A stretch of DNA of 31,094 nt from JBBIOI01 sp037443425 (GCA_037443425.1 JBBIOI010000031.1:1-31094); one strand, 5' to 3'. Shown: positions 8,068 to 16,272, counted from the stretch's first letter. A program made the numbers and translations. Notes: generated from the letters alone by a model not told the origin.

Positions 8068-8096
8068 TTGACAAGATGAATTCTTCGATGTAGAGT
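8068..8096 (+). promoter_or_regulatory. Rightward promoter of the Fe-S/molybdopterin pair
   Basis: TTGACA (8068-8073), 17-base spacer, TAGAGT (8091-8096). The expected start near 8103 leaves a leader of about 27 bases with the AAAGGAG ribosome site at 8117-8123. Confidence 0.6.
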
Positions 8097-8129
8097 AAAG
8101 AAAATTTTAAATATTGAAAGGAGTGAAGA

Positions 8130-8465
8130 ATGGCTCGAAGAGGATTACTGATCGATTATCAATATTGCACAGGATGTCAGTCGTGTGTAGTAGCATGTCA
8201 GCAAGAACATAATTATCCAGATGGGAAATGGGGAATAAAGGTTGACGAAAAGGTTTTCATGGATCCTGCGAAACCTGATAGTATCAGAATTGATTATGTA
8301 CCTTTCCCCACAGAGTTTTGTGACCTTTGTGTCAATAGGACTAAAAAAGGTGAACGCCCAGCCTGTGTAAAGCATTGTCAGGCCTGGTGTATATATTCAG
8401 GGACCCTTGAAGAACTTGTTAAATTGATGGAAAAGATGCCAAGAGCTGTTCTTTATTCAAGATAA
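8130..8465 (+). CDS. Compact DmsB-like 4Fe-4S protein
   Basis: A 111-residue iron-sulfur protein that looks like a shortened beta subunit of a DMSO-reductase-family enzyme. The first cluster motif is CTGCQSCVVAC (about residues 14-24); the second is CDLC with CVKHC (about 70-90), matching the third motif of DmsB-type subunits (CDxC-x-R-x3-G-x2-PACV). The second and fourth ferredoxin motifs of full-length subunits (about 190-200 residues, four clusters) are missing, so it probably holds two clusters. Another cysteine lies in QAWC. The shortening is clean: the frame is intact, the ribosome site is good, and the ATG starts near a strong promoter. It is 28 bases before the molybdopterin gene and should transfer electrons for it. 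Cytoplasmic; no signal peptide. Confidence 0.87.
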   Translation: MARRGLLIDYQYCTGCQSCVVACQQEHNYPDGKWGIKVDEKVFMDPAKPDSIRIDYVPFPTEFCDLCVNRTKKGERPACVKHCQAWCIYSGTLEELVKLMEKMPRAVLYSR

Positions 8466-8493
8466 ATAATAAAAATTTAGTGGAGGTTGAAAA

Positions 8494-10737
8494 ATGGTCG
8501 AAAATTCCAAAGATGTAAAGATATATAAGATGGGGGCATGGTCTGCAGGACCTGGCTGCCATGGAGGTTGCGGAGTAGAGGTTCATGTAAAAGATGGAAA
8601 GGTTATAAAGATTGAAGGAATGGATGAACATCCTTGGTACCAAGGAAGACTCTGTCCAAGAGCCCTGGCTTTGACTCAATATATCTATCACCCTGATCGT
8701 TTAAGATATCCACTTAAAAGAGTTGGGGAAAGAGGAGAAGGAAAGTGGGAAAAAATCTCCTGGGACGAAGCATTTGATATCTGTGAAAAACATTTGCGTG
8801 AAATTGCTGAAAAATATGGTCCCGAATCTGTAATATTTACACAAGGAACGGGCCGTGATGTTGGAGGAATGATAACGCTTTTAGCCTATGCATATGGAAG
8901 TCCAAACTGGACTATGCTTGGCTTATCAGGACATTCCTGTTTTACACCGCAATTGGCAGCAGGTTATGTCATTCAAGGTGAATTCACATTTCCTGATGCA
9001 GCCCAATTCTTTCCCAAAAGATATGAAGACCCAGATTGGATACCTCCAAAAGTAGCAATCAGTTGGGGCTCAACATTGAATAGAGGATGTGTAGATCATT
9101 ACTGGTCAGGCCATTGGTTCATAGATATAATGAAAAGGGGGACTAAATTAATAGTAATCGATCCCCGTTGTACATGGGAAGCAACAAGGGCCGAAATATG
9201 GCTTCAACCGAGACCTGGAACAGATGGGGCATTAGCTTTAGCCTTCCTTAATGTAGTTATAAATGAAGGTTTGTATGACAAGGATTTTGTCGAGAGGTGG
9301 TGCTATGGATTCGACCAAATGGCAGAGAGGGTTCAAAGATTTACCCCTAAATGGGCATCTGAAATATCATGGGTTCCTGAAGAGAAGATCATACGAGCTG
9401 CAAGAATGTATGCAGAAAATAGACCTTCATGCATAGAAATCGGACGTCCGGTCGAAGGGAATCCTGAAGGGAATCAGGTTATCATGAATATTCACAGACT
9501 GATTGCGATAACTGGAAATCTCGATGTTCCGGGCGGAAATGTAATTTGTCGATCAGCCTATGCTGTAACGACCTATCCATATTCAACAGAAGAGGTAATT
9601 CAGCTTTATGGTGCAGATCTTCACTGGAAATTAAGTCAAAAAAGGATCGGAGCTGATAAATATCCACTTGTTAAGAATTTTCGTGCATGGGCCCAAGAAG
9701 ATACAATTATTGAGCAGATGGAAACAGGAAAGCCCTATCCTATTCATGGGCTATGGATACAGGCAAATAACTTTCTTGCCAATCAGGCACAAGATATGAG
9801 GCGTCATTATGAGGCTTGTAAAAAACTTGATTTCATAGTTGTAGTAGACCTTTTTATGACCCCAACTGCACAACTTTTAGCTGACGTGGTTCTTCCTGCC
9901 TCTTCCTTTCCGGAAAAGGATTCATTGTATTGTATTGGTGGTCCGCTCAACATTATTAGAAAGGTTATAGATGTTCCTGAATGTAAATCAGATTGGGAGA
10001 TAAACTTTACACTTGCAAAAAGGCTTAATCCAGATGCTGTCCCATGGAAAGATGTTAAAGAGATGTTGACAGACAGGATGAGACCATCAGGTTATACATT
10101 TGAAACCCTTTCTGAAAAAGTATGGGATCTTGCCCCAAAAGGTCATCCATGTGGAAGCACACCATATAGGAGATATGAATCTGGGCTACTTCGCTCAGAT
10201 AAAAAGCCAGGCTTCAGAACACCTACAGGAAAAGTTGAACTTTATTGTACTAACTATGAGAAATGGGGATATGACCCACTACCCAATTATAGGGAGATAG
10301 AACCTGAAAGCCCAATTAAGACCCCTGAGATATGGAAAAAGTATCCCTTAATCATGATGACAGGAAGACGCTCTCCTGTCCTCTTTCATAGTGAGCATAG
10401 GCAGATACCATGGTTAAGGGCCCTTGATCCTGATCCTATTGTGGAAATACATCCAGAAACTGCAAAATCATTAAATATTGAGAATGGAAATTGGGTATGG
10501 ATTGAAGGAACAATGGGCCGTTTTAAAAGGAAAGCAAAACTCACTCCCATAGTTCATCCCAAGATGGTCATGGTTACCCATGCCTGGTGGTTACCAGAAA
10601 CAGAAGGAAGATCACCACATAATTATGGAATTTGGGAACTTAATTGTAATCTCACTATACCTATGGGTTACAATGATTCGTCAGGGTTTGGCGGGGGACC
10701 AATTTCTGGAATGCTTTGTAAAGTTTATAAGGTTTAA
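8494..10737 (+). CDS. Molybdopterin oxidoreductase (DMSO reductase family), acetylene-hydratase-like
   Basis: A 747-residue catalytic subunit of the bis-MGD Mo/W family, without a Tat signal and therefore cytoplasmic. The N-terminal cluster region reads GPGCHGGCGVEVHVKDGKVI with a later GRLCPRA; cysteines are at 22, 26 and 54, while the first cysteine of the usual C-x2-C-x3-C set is replaced (G19). The middle has GSPNW followed by SGHSC, with C149 a possible metal ligand, and AWAQ, MTPTAQLLADVVLPA and TPTGKVELYC cofactor-binding stretches; the C-terminal domain contains WVWIEGTMGRFK. Several segments resemble acetylene hydratase and thiosulfate/polysulfide reductase-like proteins. Substrate unknown. 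The compact Fe-S gene precedes it by 28 bases in the same operon. Its stop is immediately followed by convergent tRNA genes, with no obvious terminator. Confidence 0.88.
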   Translation: MVENSKDVKIYKMGAWSAGPGCHGGCGVEVHVKDGKVIKIEGMDEHPWYQGRLCPRALALTQYIYHPDRLRYPLKRVGERGEGKWEKISWDEAFDICEKHLREIAEKYGPESVIFTQGTGRDVGGMITLLAYAYGSPNWTMLGLSGHSCFTPQLAAGYVIQGEFTFPDAAQFFPKRYEDPDWIPPKVAISWGSTLNRGCVDHYWSGHWFIDIMKRGTKLIVIDPRCTWEATRAEIWLQPRPGTDGALALAFLNVVINEGLYDKDFVERWCYGFDQMAERVQRFTPKWASEISWVPEEKIIRAARMYAENRPSCIEIGRPVEGNPEGNQVIMNIHRLIAITGNLDVPGGNVICRSAYAVTTYPYSTEEVIQLYGADLHWKLSQKRIGADKYPLVKNFRAWAQEDTIIEQMETGKPYPIHGLWIQANNFLANQAQDMRRHYEACKKLDFIVVVDLFMTPTAQLLADVVLPASSFPEKDSLYCIGGPLNIIRKVIDVPECKSDWEINFTLAKRLNPDAVPWKDVKEMLTDRMRPSGYTFETLSEKVWDLAPKGHPCGSTPYRRYESGLLRSDKKPGFRTPTGKVELYCTNYEKWGYDPLPNYREIEPESPIKTPEIWKKYPLIMMTGRRSPVLFHSEHRQIPWLRALDPDPIVEIHPETAKSLNIENGNWVWIEGTMGRFKRKAKLTPIVHPKMVMVTHAWWLPETEGRSPHNYGIWELNCNLTIPMGYNDSSGFGGGPISGMLCKVYKV

Positions 10738-10743
10738 ATCTTT

Positions 10744-10818
10744 TGGAGGCGGCATCCGGATTCGAACCGGAGAATAACGGTTTTGCAGACCGTCGCCTTA
10801 CCGCTTGGCTATGCCGCC
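10744..10818 (-). tRNA. tRNA-Cys (GCA)
   Basis: A 75-base tRNA with encoded CCA. The acceptor stem is GGCGGCA paired with TGCCGCC, the discriminator is U (expected for Cys), the anticodon loop is CTGCAAA with anticodon GCA, and the T loop contains GGTTCGAATCC. It follows tRNA-Gly by three bases, so the two are processed from one transcript. Confidence 0.96.
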
Positions 10819-10821
10819 TAC

Positions 10822-10896
<75 letters not shown>

Positions 10897-10904
10897 CATT
10901 AAAT

Positions 10905-10933
10905 AAATTAATGGATTTAAACTCTATTGTCAA
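10905..10933 (-). promoter_or_regulatory. Promoter of the tRNA-Gly/tRNA-Cys operon
   Basis: Minus strand: TTGACA (10928-10933), 17-base spacer, TAATTT (10905-10910), giving an expected start only about two bases before mature tRNA-Gly. The end of repeat copy B is 11 bases upstream of the -35 hexamer. Confidence 0.6.
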
Positions 10934-10944
10934 TAGTTTGTTAA

Positions 10945-11166
10945 GAGACTTCCGAAAAAGTCTTTGAAAGACTGGGGAAATAGGGTTCAAAATCCTTCGA
11001 ATGCGGGCTTTTAATGTTTAAATTGCTAACAATCGCTTAAGAAGAACACAATTATTTTAAGGGAATTAATCAATAGTGCTAATATATAAAAGGTATCCGC
11101 TTGAAGGCTTTTTCACCCCACCTCCCCATTTATGAAATGGTTTTTAAATAGTTTTTCAGAGGTCTC
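10945..11166. mobile_element. MITE-like element, repeat copy B, with terminal inverted repeats and target duplication
   Basis: A 222-base non-coding element. Its ends are imperfect inverted repeats: GAGACTTCCGAAAAAG from 10945 and, on the other strand, GAGACCTCTGAAAAAC from 11166 (three differences in 16). The directly flanking bases are GTTAA on both sides (10940-10944 and 11167-11171), fitting a 5-base target duplication. The right-hand 165 bases are the inverted near-copy of 2872-3040. A small hairpin CCATTT/AAATGG lies near the right end. It contains no ORF, so it would need a transposase supplied in trans. It separates pgsA from the tRNA operon, and the right duplication contains the pgsA stop codon. 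Confidence 0.75.
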
Positions 11167-11167
11167 G

Positions 11168-11731
11168 TTAAATTGTTATCTCTTTAAAAAACTTCCTGAA
11201 ATAGTCTAACCCTGAAATCAATGCAATAACCAATGCAACCCAAAGTAGCCCAATCCCTATTTGTCGAAAATCTAAGAAGAAATAATTACCATTTAATACA
11301 AGAAAGAATATTGATGCAACTTCAAATACAGTTTTATATTTGCCTAAAGAACTCGCCGCTATAACAATTCCTTGGGATACAGCTATACCTCTTAATCCTG
11401 TAATAGCAATTTCTCTTCCAACAATTATTATAACCATCCATGTTGGAATTCCTCTTGTTGGAACTAAAGCAATCAAAGACGATACTATAAGTAGCTTATC
11501 TGCAAGTGGGTCTAAAAATTTTCCAAGAGTGGTAACCAATTCTCGTCTTCTCGCAATATAACCATCCAGGGTATCAGTTAATGCTACTAATAGAAAAAGT
11601 AGAGATGTAATTATCGAATATCCCCCGTTAATATAGAACAAAAGAATGATGATTATTGGAATCGCACCGATCCTTATAATTGTTATCCCATTTGGGAGAC
11701 TTAGTATCTGTTGACGGCTAAGTTTTTCCAT
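11168..11731 (-). CDS. pgsA: CDP-diacylglycerol-glycerol-3-phosphate 3-phosphatidyltransferase
   Basis: A membrane enzyme that makes phosphatidylglycerophosphate from CDP-diacylglycerol and glycerol-3-phosphate, the committed step to phosphatidylglycerol. The CDP-alcohol phosphotransferase motif DG-x2-AR-x8-G-x3-D-x3-D is complete (DGYIARRRELVTTLG, then KFLDPLAD). Four to five further hydrophobic helices are seen. I take ATG at 11731, giving 187 residues starting MEKLSRQQILSLPNGITIIR, which matches the family's short lead to LPN. A TTG at 11788 would add 19 hydrophobic residues and overlap the upstream transglycosylase gene by 20 bases; no ribosome site clearly decides. The stop codon lies inside the GTTAA repeat that flanks element copy B, so the original 3' flank was cut exactly at the end of the gene. 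Confidence 0.92.
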   Translation of the reverse strand: MEKLSRQQILSLPNGITIIRIGAIPIIIILLFYINGGYSIITSLLFLLVALTDTLDGYIARRRELVTTLGKFLDPLADKLLIVSSLIALVPTRGIPTWMVIIIVGREIAITGLRGIAVSQGIVIAASSLGKYKTVFEVASIFFLVLNGNYFFLDFRQIGIGLLWVALVIALISGLDYFRKFFKEITI

Positions 11732-11768
11732 AAATAGGAAAAAGCAAAGGGATAGAATAATAATAAGA

Positions 11769-12428
11769 TTACTTAGTTGTGTTTTCAATATTTATCTGCA
11801 TTAGTTTTGGCTTATAAAATTGATAGTAATTTAAAACCCTTCTTATGTAATCTATTGTTTCATTATAAGGAGGGATGGTTTTTAATTCAGAAACAATCTT
11901 TTCACCGGCATTATAAGCGGCTAAAGAAAGCCTTATATCATTGTTAAAAAGAGAAAGAAGGTATTTAAAGTAACGGACTCCAGCTTCAATATTCTCTCTT
12001 GGATTAAATACATTAGAGATATTCATTCTAATAGCAGTTTCGGGCATTAGTTGCATAAGTCCCATCGCACCTTTTTTTGAGATAGCATATGGATTAAATC
12101 CTGATTCGGCTTGGATCATGGCCTTAATTAAAGCAAATTCTACTTGATATTTTTTTGAAAATTCGTATATTAAGTGGTCAAATTTATCATTAATTTTCGA
12201 AAGGTTGTGGTTATAATTTAAAGTATTATCTTCATTTTCTACATCTTCCCTGCTTTCTTTTATAAAGAGTTTAAATTTAGGGTCTTGTGGACAATTGGTA
12301 AAATATATAACACCATTTTCATCTTCATAACGATATATTCCACCATAAGTTTGTGAAATTATTAAAAGTTGTAGAAAAAATATAAAAAACGTAATGAAAA
12401 TTTTCATAAGTGAAATAAAATTTATCAT
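11769..12428 (-). CDS. Lytic transglycosylase, SLT domain with DUF4124 N-terminus
   Basis: A 219-residue exported peptidoglycan lytic transglycosylase. Residues 1-29 form a hydrophobic signal peptide (two possible ATG starts, at codons 1 and 8). A DUF4124-type segment, GIYRYEDENGVIYFTN, follows. The SLT goose-lysozyme-like domain spans about residues 80-205, with the catalytic Glu at 108 in AMIQAESGFNPYA, then KGAMGLMQLMPETA and AAYNAGE. It cleaves the MurNAc-GlcNAc bond to form 1,6-anhydroMurNAc ends. A cysteine in TNCPQDP (C46) is not at a lipobox position, so it is probably periplasmic rather than a lipoprotein. It lies between TolC and pgsA in the same direction, an envelope-themed trio. 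Confidence 0.9.
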   Translation of the reverse strand: MINFISLMKIFITFFIFFLQLLIISQTYGGIYRYEDENGVIYFTNCPQDPKFKLFIKESREDVENEDNTLNYNHNLSKINDKFDHLIYEFSKKYQVEFALIKAMIQAESGFNPYAISKKGAMGLMQLMPETAIRMNISNVFNPRENIEAGVRYFKYLLSLFNNDIRLSLAAYNAGEKIVSELKTIPPYNETIDYIRRVLNYYQFYKPKLMQINIENTTK

Positions 12429-12479
12429 AAAAGAAATTATTATATCAATAAAATAAATTTTAGCAAAAATTATGCCTTT

Positions 12480-13787
12480 TTAAGGAAACAACCTTCCCAT
12501 TGCCCTCTCTAACCTCGCTTTAGCAATATTAAAATCACTAAGTGCCCCATAATAATTTACCCTTGCCTGAGTTAAGAGGGTTACCGCATCGAGGACATCT
12601 GTTGCTGTGGCTACTTGATACTTATATCTTTCTTCGTTCATTCTTAGATTCTCTTCTGCCTGTTCGATTGCCTTTTCGGCAACAGATATGTTCTTTTCGG
12701 CAACTAACATATTCAAATATGCATTTTTTACTTCTAAAATAATGCCTTCTACCAATTGGGTCTTAGAATCTTGTGCCTGAGTAACTTTTACCTTTGCCTC
12801 TCCCACCTTATAAGCCCTTTTACCCCAATCCCAGATAGTGAATGTAGCTAATGCCTGAACAGTCCATCTTTCACTTCTTAAATCTCCCATAAGACTCGGC
12901 TCATCAGAGGTCCTTAAATAATTGCCAGAGAGTGTAATCGTGGGAAAGAAACTCCCTTTGGCAACCTTCACATTCTCATTAGCCTGCTCAATCTTAAGTT
13001 CAGCATTTTTTATCTCTGGCCTTTCTCTAAGTGCTTCTTTAACGGATTCTTCAAAACCAATCGAAAACGGTTTATATTCAAGTATATCCTTAATTTTTAA
13101 GGGGGCATCGATATCCCTTCTCAAAAGAATATTAAATGATGATTTCGCGAGTGCGAGATCATTTTCTGCCTTTATTAATGCCTGTCTTGCATTGGCGAGT
13201 TTTACCTCTGCTTGGAGGACATCGTTTTTTGGGACAATCCCTACATCGAAAAAGGCCTTCGTTACTTCCAACTGCGCCTCAAATTGTTTAACCTGTTGTT
13301 GTGCTACAGTGAGAAATTTTTCTGCCCTTAAAATATTAAAATAACCTTCTCTTACATCAAGGATTATATCCCTCTTTATTGTTTCAACATCTGTTTTAGA
13401 AATATCAACCCCCAACTTCTCTAATCTATAATTGGCCAGAATCGAACCTCCAGCAAATAGTGATTGAGTGATCGAAGTATTAAAATTATGAACATCACGA
13501 CTTGTTCCACCCAGGGTTGTAAAACCAACTGAGGTTGGACTATTATATCCTGTGGCACTATATTGCATAGTCCATTGGGGGAAGAAATTTGTTAAAGCTT
13601 GCTTCCTTCTGAAATCTGCACCTATGACCCCTTGCATGGCTGAATGGATTTGAAGGTTCTTTTCAAGAGCAATCTTGATGCATTCTTCCAGAGTAAGACT
13701 ATCATTTGTTTCTTGCCCATAAATAGACTCACCTACTAAAAAAAACATCATTGACAAAATTAATAACCAAACCTTTCTTATCTCCAT
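12480..13787 (-). CDS. TolC-family outer membrane efflux protein
   Basis: A 435-residue outer-membrane channel protein of the TolC/OEP family, close to the normal length. After a signal peptide (to about YGQE) come two repeated halves of long coiled-coil helices, with LTLEECIKIALEKNLQI at the start and a second copy of the pattern beginning near PEIKNAELKIEQANENVKVA. The start is ATG at 13787 because AAAGGAGG lies ten bases before it; an upstream TTG at 13808 falls inside that ribosome site. No periplasmic adaptor or inner-membrane pump gene is adjacent, so its partner is encoded elsewhere. It is 37 bases downstream of the DUF488 gene and could be read from that operon. Confidence 0.9.
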   Translation of the reverse strand: MEIRKVWLLILSMMFFLVGESIYGQETNDSLTLEECIKIALEKNLQIHSAMQGVIGADFRRKQALTNFFPQWTMQYSATGYNSPTSVGFTTLGGTSRDVHNFNTSITQSLFAGGSILANYRLEKLGVDISKTDVETIKRDIILDVREGYFNILRAEKFLTVAQQQVKQFEAQLEVTKAFFDVGIVPKNDVLQAEVKLANARQALIKAENDLALAKSSFNILLRRDIDAPLKIKDILEYKPFSIGFEESVKEALRERPEIKNAELKIEQANENVKVAKGSFFPTITLSGNYLRTSDEPSLMGDLRSERWTVQALATFTIWDWGKRAYKVGEAKVKVTQAQDSKTQLVEGIILEVKNAYLNMLVAEKNISVAEKAIEQAEENLRMNEERYKYQVATATDVLDAVTLLTQARVNYYGALSDFNIAKARLERAMGRLFP

Positions 13788-13824
13788 CCTGACAATTCCT
13801 CCTTTCAAATTTTGTTATTCAGAT

Positions 13825-14265
13825 TTAATTTTTCGGTTCCCATATTTTTTCTTTATCTATTATATGGATTACTTTCCATCCTCTTTTTGACAACTCTTCA
13901 GAAATCCACCTTCTATGACATTTCCATGGGAATCTTTCTGCACAAAAGAATGCTGTCTTTAAATCTTTTGCAATATTTTCTAATTTTTGCACACCTCTGA
14001 CAAATGATTCAGTAGTCTTATAATTTATATAACCCTCTTTTCGAAATCCGCCCAAATCTTTACCTAAAAAATTGTAAATTATACCCCTTTCTGGGAGATT
14101 CTTTTCAAGATATTCTTTCTTAAAATAAAAAAATTTACTCGTTGGAAAACTTCTTACATCAACAATGCTTTTAATTCCATACTTCGCAATTATATCTAAA
14201 AATTCCTCAAAAGTCCTATTACTTGTCCCTATTGTGTAAATAATTAAATCTGATTTATTTCCCAA
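13825..14265 (-). CDS. DUF488 family protein
   Basis: A 146-residue DUF488 protein. The family signatures are present: IYTIGTSNRTFEEF near the N-terminus, IVDVRSFPTS, and a C-terminal CAERFPWKCHRRWISEEL in which Cys, Glu, Cys, His and Arg are the conserved polar set. Its biochemical function is unknown; the cysteine/histidine cluster could bind metal or act catalytically. It lies 16 bases after a DUF72 gene, a pairing that recurs in bacteria and archaea, and at the end of a seven-gene run with EndoQ and DUF763, which hints at a role linked to nucleic acids. That link is inference. Confidence 0.9.
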   Translation of the reverse strand: MGNKSDLIIYTIGTSNRTFEEFLDIIAKYGIKSIVDVRSFPTSKFFYFKKEYLEKNLPERGIIYNFLGKDLGGFRKEGYINYKTTESFVRGVQKLENIAKDLKTAFFCAERFPWKCHRRWISEELSKRGWKVIHIIDKEKIWEPKN

Positions 14266-14281
14266 ATATAAATCCGGATTA

Positions 14282-14992
14282 TTAATTATTTAATATCTCC
14301 ATCATTTTAAGTGAATCTTCATACATATTAACATTATTGAATAAGATATAGGCTTGTGGATACGATTCAGCAGTTTTCTTTATTTTCATCAAATCATCAT
14401 TAGAATATTTATATCTATAACCTGTTTTACCATGCAAGCGTAAATAAAGAAAATCCCCTTTAGGGGGATTATAATTGAAAATATCAATACATGGATATAG
14501 ATTTAATTCTTTACAAATTCTTTCAATTTGATCCATCTTCCACTGGCCCCTTGGTTCCCATATAAAAATTAAATCCTCTCTTTCTGTCTTTTTAAAAAAC
14601 GATTTAATATTCTTTATGTTTTCATCTGTTGGATTAAAGCTTGCTGGACATTGAAATACAATGATCTTTGCCCCTAAGGCCTTTGCAAAATGTTTTGTTT
14701 TCTGCCAGGCTTCATGAACCTCATCAGTATTCTTAAAAAAGCCATAGTTTTTCTTATTCTCATCTTTTATATTTATCTTTAATCTTCTATACGTCGGGCT
14801 TGAGGGTTCATGGGTAATCAATTGCCAGGCCTTTAAAGTAAATTCAAAACCTATCGGTGCCTCCTCTCTCCATTTTTTAGCTGTCTCTACTTTCGGAGGT
14901 TGATAAAAAGTCTGTTGGATTTCAACTAAAGAAAGATATTTAAAATATATCTTTTTTGAGACACTGAAACCACAACATCCAACCTTTATCAT
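14282..14992 (-). CDS. DUF72 (YecE-like) family protein
   Basis: A 236-residue DUF72 protein, a TIM-barrel family of unknown activity. Visible family features are MIKVGCCGFSVSKK at the N-terminus, VEIQQTFYQPPKVETAKKW, FEFTLKAWQLITH, FQCPASFNPTDEN, WEPRGQW and YLRLHG; the charged and aromatic residues of these segments line the barrel mouth in solved structures. It begins 10 bases after the EndoQ gene and ends 16 bases before the DUF488 gene. I can name the family with confidence but not the reaction. Confidence 0.9.
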   Translation of the reverse strand: MIKVGCCGFSVSKKIYFKYLSLVEIQQTFYQPPKVETAKKWREEAPIGFEFTLKAWQLITHEPSSPTYRRLKINIKDENKKNYGFFKNTDEVHEAWQKTKHFAKALGAKIIVFQCPASFNPTDENIKNIKSFFKKTEREDLIFIWEPRGQWKMDQIERICKELNLYPCIDIFNYNPPKGDFLYLRLHGKTGYRYKYSNDDLMKIKKTAESYPQAYILFNNVNMYEDSLKMMEILNN

Positions 14993-15002
14993 AAAATCAA
15001 TC

Positions 15003-16247
15003 CTAAAAAAGCTTCATCTGTCCCTTTTCTTCAATTTCCCCTTTGGGGAAAATACTTATCTTACCGTAAACTCCATCATGTCCAGGGACAATGGATACTT
15101 TTCCTTGTCTCATTCTTATTATCCCCTCTAAAATTCTTGGAGGAACAAATGAGATGAGTTCTTCAGGTGATAAATCCAGAAGTATTTTAAATTCAGAACC
15201 ACCTCTTTCGATCAATCTTTCATATTCCATTTCAACAGCCTTTGTTCCTACATTATAACCTGTTGCCTCTGCGATGATCTCCTCAAGTGGAATAATATGG
15301 ATAGATGGGATAGCATTTTTGGGAATATATCCTTCAGGTCGATCAGAAAGCTCTTCCACACGATGCATTACCCCTATAGTTAACTTTTTATTACATTTAG
15401 GGCATATATATTTATGGCTACGGGTCTGTTTTGGCGAAAATATTACCCCACAATTTCTATGCCCGTCAAAGTGATATTTACCTTCCTCTGGAAAGAATTC
15501 AATTGTAAAGAGAAACCTTTTTCTATCTTTTTCTCTCAATGCTTCAATAATATCTTTATAATTTAATTCACAATCAAAGGCATTTGCTTCTCTCCCTATT
15601 CGATTTGGTGAATGTGCATCTGAATTTGAAATTAATGTGATTTTATCAAGCGATGAAAGTCTCCAGTTCATTTCAGGATCTGATGATAATCCGGTTTCAA
15701 TAACCGAGATATATTTTGACATTTCGCCGAAACATTCTTCAATTGAATCAAATCCTGAATTTGCACCAAAGATAGAAAACCATGGTGTCCAGGCATGGGC
15801 AGGAACGATCAAACAGTCATAAGATATGTCAAGGATTATCTTTACCAATTCCTTTGATGAGAAGCCAAAAATGGGTCTTCCATCTGATGAAAGTTTTCCA
15901 AGATTTCCCAGTTTTAAATTGATCTTTTCTACAACATCAAAACTTGGAGCAAATATAATGTTATGGATTCTTCTAACCTTTCCATCCTGTGGATATACAT
16001 TACTTACCTCAGTAGTTAAGATGTAATATACATCTATATCCAGTGTCTTTAATTTGAAAAGGCCATTGCCTAACGGCTCTAATTTTGACTTCAATTCAGC
16101 AAAATAGGTTGGATGTGTGAAGTCTCCTGTTCCAAGCAAGGTTATCCCTTTCTTTTTTGCCCATTTGGCAAGCGATTCTACTTCCATGTCCTTGCTTGTT
16201 GCCCTACTATATTTTGAATGGATATGAAAGTCTGCAATAAACCGCAT
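15003..16247 (-). CDS. Endonuclease Q-type PHP-domain nuclease
   Basis: A 414-residue protein that matches the EndoQ family in length and layout. EndoQ, described mainly from Thermococcales and some bacteria, nicks DNA 5' of deaminated bases (uracil, hypoxanthine) and abasic sites. The PHP metal-site residues are visible: DFHIHS (H8, H10), GTGDFTHP, EVSNVYPQDG, VPAHAWTPW, ETGLSSDP and SNSDAHSP. After about residue 260 comes a zinc-binding stretch (NCGVIFSP with CPKCNKKL) and a lysine/arginine-rich lesion-recognition part with MHRVEELSDRPEG. A helical C-terminus includes ISFVPPRILEGI. It ends with QMKLF, which resembles a PCNA/beta-clamp-type terminal peptide. It sits beside DUF763, whose product has a helix-hairpin-helix, supporting a repair role for the operon. 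Confidence 0.87.
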   Translation of the reverse strand: MRFIADFHIHSKYSRATSKDMEVESLAKWAKKKGITLLGTGDFTHPTYFAELKSKLEPLGNGLFKLKTLDIDVYYILTTEVSNVYPQDGKVRRIHNIIFAPSFDVVEKINLKLGNLGKLSSDGRPIFGFSSKELVKIILDISYDCLIVPAHAWTPWFSIFGANSGFDSIEECFGEMSKYISVIETGLSSDPEMNWRLSSLDKITLISNSDAHSPNRIGREANAFDCELNYKDIIEALREKDRKRFLFTIEFFPEEGKYHFDGHRNCGVIFSPKQTRSHKYICPKCNKKLTIGVMHRVEELSDRPEGYIPKNAIPSIHIIPLEEIIAEATGYNVGTKAVEMEYERLIERGGSEFKILLDLSPEELISFVPPRILEGIIRMRQGKVSIVPGHDGVYGKISIFPKGEIEEKGQMKLF

Positions 16248-16272
16248 ATCTTAGTATTCCTTTGATATATTA

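Noticed and set aside
8494..10737. Possible selenocysteine or internal stop in the molybdopterin gene
   Set aside because: No in-frame TGA; a cysteine (C149) is available near the expected ligand position.
12922..13344. A 140-codon plus-strand frame inside TolC
   Set aside because: Ser/Leu/Ala-rich mirror of the coiled-coil gene on the other strand; no ribosome site.
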